From an uncultured Clostridium sp. (lineage in GTDB: Bacteria; Bacillota; Clostridia; TANB77; CAG-508): a stretch of 64,000 nt of DNA. The first letter of the stretch is position 1. Every line of letters begins with the position of its first letter. A program made the translations under genes and the position numbers. The notes beneath the pieces are model-generated. The model searched no databases and was not told where the DNA came from. It saw only the letters and a list, made by a program, of their open reading frames with translations. The DNA lies in the NCBI GenBank assembly GCA_958438515.1, contig CAUBRZ010000001.1, positions 1 through 64,000 of the forward strand, given 5' to 3'. This document shows, piece after piece, positions 61,049 to 64,000 of this stretch.

Positions 61049-61850
61049 TTATTTGTATCTATAAAAAATAAAATTGGCCTTATCATTTTTTAAAGTTATA
61101 TTACCATCATAAATAGATTTATCTTTTTGTTCTAATGGTACATCTATATAAATAGTACATTTGAATTCTTGGTATAAATTATTTGTTATATATATATCAA
61201 AAGAAAAGTTACAAGATATTGTATTTAATAATACATTACATTTTTTTAACAGTGAACCATCATATGTTATTGGATTTGTTGTATTTGTTAATGTATAATC
61301 TGTTTTTATATTACTATTTACATAGCTAAGAGTAATTGGATTTGCCAGATTATTATATAAAGTAGGTTTATCTAAATTTATATTATCATCAGATGTTATT
61401 GCAAAATCCAATTTATCATTAATTAAATTTTCTTCTATAATGTCACTTTTAGCAAAATTATTAATATTTTTGTAATATAATTTAGGTTCTCCGTAAAGAT
61501 GGCAGTGAATTGAATTTTATATTATCGATATATACCTTTTTAAAAGTATTTTCTAAATCTTTATCATCAGAAGAACTATTTATAAATAATGCTATATCAG
61601 TGTATTGGTATAAATTTTCAATGGTAAAGTTAGAATTAGACAACATTTTATTTTTTGCATCACAACTGCTAAAAAAAGTGATTTTATCAACTTTAAAAAT
61701 TGTATTTTGATTTTTATTTGCAAAAGATAAAATCTCACTTTCAAAATTTCTTTTTAATACATATTTGTAAAAAAGTAAATATGCAAGAAAAAATACTATA
61801 ATAAAAAGAATAATTGTAATTGTTGTTAAAATTGTTTTCTTTCTATTCAT
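61049..61850 (-). CDS. Signal-anchored extracytoplasmic protein, frame interrupted at CGG
   Basis: With one +1 event it is 266 residues: one N-terminal helix (about 7-32) and a beta-rich outer domain with many Asn, Lys and Asp. The first frame (61850-61491) ends RRT stop directly after CGG. The second continues EPKLYY... to 61049. No family recognised. Located between the acyl-CoA ligase (23 bases downstream) and a divergent cell-wall hydrolase, suggesting an envelope role. AAGGAGG precedes the ATG. Confidence 0.68.
61490..61493 (-). other. +1 recoding site CGGA, extracytoplasmic protein residue 120
   Basis: TTA-CGG-AGA-ACC-TAA unshifted; skipping C gives TTA-GGA-GAA-CCT (Leu-Gly-Glu-Pro) and a frame open for 147 more codons. 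The stop lies only two codons past CGG, so the position is tightly bounded. Confidence 0.75.
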
Positions 61851-61973
61851 AGTTCCTCCTTAGTTTAAAGATAGTTATATAATAATATAAATCTTAAATA
61901 AAATCAAGTGCTATTAAATTTTATAAAATAGGTAAAATTTTATTTTAATATATAAAATATCCAATTATTTTAT

Positions 61974-62002
61974 TTGACAAAAAAAGACGAAAAAGGTAGA
62001 AT
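61974..62002 (+). promoter_or_regulatory. Promoter of the cell-wall hydrolase gene
   Basis: TTGACA 61974-61979, 17 bases, TAGAAT 61997-62002. It overlaps an in-frame TTG that might otherwise be taken as the start codon. Confidence 0.7.
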
Positions 62003-62018
62003 TATATTAGGTGATAAT

Positions 62019-63260
62019 ATGATATCAAAAGATAAAAAAGTAAAACACATAAGAATTACATTAAAAAGAATAATAGGTTTTTTAGCCCTTATTTTAATTA
62101 TATTATATTGTATTATATTTTATAACTATTATCTTAATAAAAATGAAGTATATGCAAAAGAAACAAATGCAAATATAGTAAATGAATTTAAATTAAGTAA
62201 TGCAGAGAAAATAAATTTAGATGAAATAATAGAAAGTAATACAAAAAACAATAAAAAAGAAGAATATATAACAGAAGAAATAGATTTAGAATATATAACA
62301 AAATACCAAACAAATAGTAATCTTCCTAAAGGAACAATACAGGTTATTCAAGAAGGAAGAGAAGGAAAACAAGAAATAGTAAAAAGAAGAATTTATGAAA
62401 ATGAACAGATGATATCTGAAGAACAAATAAGTAGCAAAGTTACAATAGCTTCAGTAAGTAAAATAGTTGAAGTTGGGGCAGGAAATTATATAAGTACATA
62501 TAAAGTAAAACAAGGGGATACAGTTTATGTTACATCAGATAGAATTAATGTTATGGTAGAACCAAATATGGAAGCGCAAAAAATAGCTACATTAAACAAA
62601 GCTGATAATTTAAAAGTATTAGCTTTACAAGGGGATTGGTATAAAATATCAAGTTCAGGTATTGTTGGATATGTAAAAACAGAAAATACAACATATATAA
62701 ATCCAAATGAAAAATATAAATATTATAACTCAAATACATCATCTGGCAATTCTTCAGAAAATATTCAAAAACTAAGTTTTGATATGGCTTTAAATAAACC
62801 AAGTGGACTTAGTTTGGAGCAATTTAAAAAAGTATTGACAGATAAAAAAGATACTAATAAAGTTTTTATAAATAATGCTGAATACTTTTATTATATAGAG
62901 AAACAATATAAGATAAATGGACTCTTTGTGGCAGCTGTTGGAATTCATGAAAGTGGATGGGGAACATCAAAAATTGCAAATGAAAAACACAATTTATTTG
63001 GATATGGTGCATATGATTCAAACCCATATAATGGAGCTTATCAATTTTCTAATTATTCAGAATGTATTGATTTAATTGCAAGAGTATTTGTTAAATATTA
63101 CTTAAATCCTAAAGGAACAGCTATATATGGCAATGAAAAAGCATTAGGCACATACTATAATGGAGCAACTTTATCTGCTATAAATAAAAAATATGCAACA
63201 GATAAAAATTGGGCTAATGGAGTATATAATAATATGAAATATTTGTATAATAAATTGTAA
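62019..63260 (+). CDS. G5/SH3-domain N-acetylglucosaminidase-type cell-wall hydrolase
   Basis: 413 residues. N-terminal signal anchor (about 12-34), a G5-like domain (about 85-165: EEIDLEYITKYQTNSNLPKG, GREGKQEIVKRRIYE), a bacterial SH3 domain (about 185-230: VTSDRINVMVEP, ALQGDWYKIS) and a GH73-type glucosaminidase (about 285-413: AAVGIHESGWGTSKIA, HNLFGYGAYDSNPYN). It would cleave peptidoglycan glycan strands. ATG 62019 with TTAGGTG upstream is chosen because the earlier TTG is the -35 element. Confidence 0.87.
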   Translation: MISKDKKVKHIRITLKRIIGFLALILIILYCIIFYNYYLNKNEVYAKETNANIVNEFKLSNAEKINLDEIIESNTKNNKKEEYITEEIDLEYITKYQTNSNLPKGTIQVIQEGREGKQEIVKRRIYENEQMISEEQISSKVTIASVSKIVEVGAGNYISTYKVKQGDTVYVTSDRINVMVEPNMEAQKIATLNKADNLKVLALQGDWYKISSSGIVGYVKTENTTYINPNEKYKYYNSNTSSGNSSENIQKLSFDMALNKPSGLSLEQFKKVLTDKKDTNKVFINNAEYFYYIEKQYKINGLFVAAVGIHESGWGTSKIANEKHNLFGYGAYDSNPYNGAYQFSNYSECIDLIARVFVKYYLNPKGTAIYGNEKALGTYYNGATLSAINKKYATDKNWANGVYNNMKYLYNKL

Positions 63261-63267
63261 AAAATTC

Positions 63268-63296
63268 TTGCTATTTTTTATGATTTATTGTATGAT
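63268..63296 (+). promoter_or_regulatory. Promoter of the TrbC-like gene
   Basis: TTGCTA 63268-63273, 17 bases, TATGAT 63291-63296. Confidence 0.6.
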
Positions 63297-63363
63297 ATAA
63301 AAGTATAATGATTATAAGGAATATTTTGTCAAAAAAGACCTTAAGTGAAAGGGGCATAATGAA

Positions 63364-63771
63364 ATGAAAAAAACAATTTTAATTGTTACAGTTTTAGTAA
63401 CTATGGTAGGAATATTTTTAGGAACAACTAAAACCTATGCAGAGTCAAAAGCAATTGATAATAAAACAGAAAGCCAAATAATTCAAATGAAAGAAAATGC
63501 TAGTAATTCATTAGAAGATTACAAAGAAAAATATGGATCTGATACATATGGAGTTGTAGCATACATATTGAATTTGGTTAGGATTTACAGTATACCACTA
63601 TGCTTTTTAGGAATTGCAATAGGTGCAATTCACCAGTACATAATAGGTATAAGAAAATTGGATACTTTAGAAAAAGGTATGGCCTTAATTGTAACTTTTG
63701 TAACAATATTAATTATATGCCAAATATTACCACTAGCATTTGCTGTGTTTGTAAAATTTGGAAGGGGGTAA
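63364..63771 (+). CDS. TrbC/VirB2-like small membrane protein
   Basis: 135 residues: a signal peptide (about 1-25, ending TYA), a charged segment, then two hydrophobic helices (about 65-90 and 100-125). This topology is that of TrbC/VirB2 pilins and related proteins next to secretion ATPases in Firmicutes. GAAAGGGG upstream of the ATG. The next gene starts 4 bases after its stop, so they are cotranscribed. Confidence 0.6.
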   Translation: MKKTILIVTVLVTMVGIFLGTTKTYAESKAIDNKTESQIIQMKENASNSLEDYKEKYGSDTYGVVAYILNLVRIYSIPLCFLGIAIGAIHQYIIGIRKLDTLEKGMALIVTFVTILIICQILPLAFAVFVKFGRG

Positions 63772-63774
63772 CAA

Positions 63775-64000
63775 ATGAAAGTATTATTTGCTGTAAGTAA
63801 TGAAGAGATATCTGAATCCATTGTAAAAAAATATCAAAAGGAATACAAACAAATTATTTCATATAAAAATGTTTATTACTTTAATGCAATACTAAAAGAA
63901 TTACAAAAAGATAAAACATATGACAGAATAGTAATAAGTGAGGATTTAGAGGCTTTTACACATACGCAATATGATCAAATCGATAAATTTATTTTCGAAA
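63775..64000 (+). CDS. Start of a TadZ/CpaE-like protein (cut by window end)
   Basis: The first 75 codons (MKVLFAVSNEEISESIV, then YDRIVISEDLEAF) look like the receiver-like N-terminal domain of CpaE/TadZ-type ATPases used in pilus or secretion loci. GAAGGGGG upstream. The ATPase part lies outside the window, so the assignment is tentative. Confidence 0.5.
   Translation, partial: MKVLFAVSNEEISESIVKKYQKEYKQIISYKNVYYFNAILKELQKDKTYDRIVISEDLEAFTHTQYDQIDKFIFE

Noticed and set aside
9614..61493. Simple sequencing or assembly error for the extra C's
   Set aside because: Not excluded without reads, but the same base, same next bases, perfect codon phase, both strands and non-homopolymer context at 13 of 13 sites make it less likely than biological recoding.
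61974..62018. TTG 61974 as start of the cell-wall hydrolase
   Set aside because: It is the TTGACA -35 box of a well-spaced promoter; ATG 62019 has a ribosome site.

Overview
The window is about 64 kb of very AT-rich DNA (roughly 27-30 % GC by eye). Its strong GGAGG ribosome binding sites, TTGACA/TATAAT promoters, Firmicutes operon orders, a T-box leader and TTG/GTG starts point to an uncultivated low-GC Clostridia-type Firmicute, probably from a gut. The standard code with TGA as stop fits: several genes end in TGA. The exact taxon is inference.

Layout. 0-7 kb: surface or pilin-like proteins, recN, eno, and a sortase-type von Willebrand A protein. 7-11.7 kb: a Phe T-box operon with pheS, pheT and two small unknown genes. 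11.9-16 kb: the classic ylxM-ffh-rpsP-khpA-rimM-trmD-rplS operon. 16-20.4 kb: a YgjP-like protein, tRNA-Gln, LiaF/DUF4097 envelope genes and a second pilin/LamG protein. 20.4-27 kb: lysS, a site-2 protease, tsaD, a phosphoesterase and recG. 27-37.6 kb: an accessory zone with decayed coaE, coaD, MazG-like and HD genes, tRNA-Leu, rlmD, tspO, radical SAM, sirtuin, YoaP-like, DUF84 and a foreign-looking SUMF1-like gene. 38-43 kb: asd and two glycosyltransferases. 43-50.4 kb: rimP-nusA-ylxR-ylxQ-infB-rbfA-nrnA-truB. 50-58.4 kb: PBP1A, cysS, galE and argS. 58.4-64 kb: a membrane protein, an acyl-CoA ligase, a cell-wall hydrolase, and the start of a TrbC-like/TadZ-like secretion locus.

The most remarkable feature is a recurrent, uniform break in otherwise intact and often essential genes. 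Ten genes (the vWA protein, pheT, ffh, the pilin/LamG protein, tsaD, recG, rlmD, argS, the acyl-CoA ligase and a membrane protein) are each split into two or more frames. At all 13 junctions the zero-frame codon is CGG, and the correct frame resumes if the C is skipped so that the next triplet is GGN (11 x CGGA, 1 x CGGT, 1 x CGGC). Every event would insert Gly, usually at a position that is Gly in the family. The codon before CGG differs from site to site, so no slippery P-site codon is shared. Many C-GGN sequences occur in other phases and cause no shift. In-frame CGG read normally was seen only three times: in a foreign-looking gene, in a decayed coaD, and at codon 7 of one membrane protein. 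This suggests that CGG has lost its Arg meaning here and triggers a +1 shift, or four-base CGGN=Gly decoding, reminiscent of the reported AGG/CCC frameshifting in Perkinsus mitochondrial cox1. A systematic sequence artefact must be excluded with raw reads, but it would not explain the perfect codon phase.
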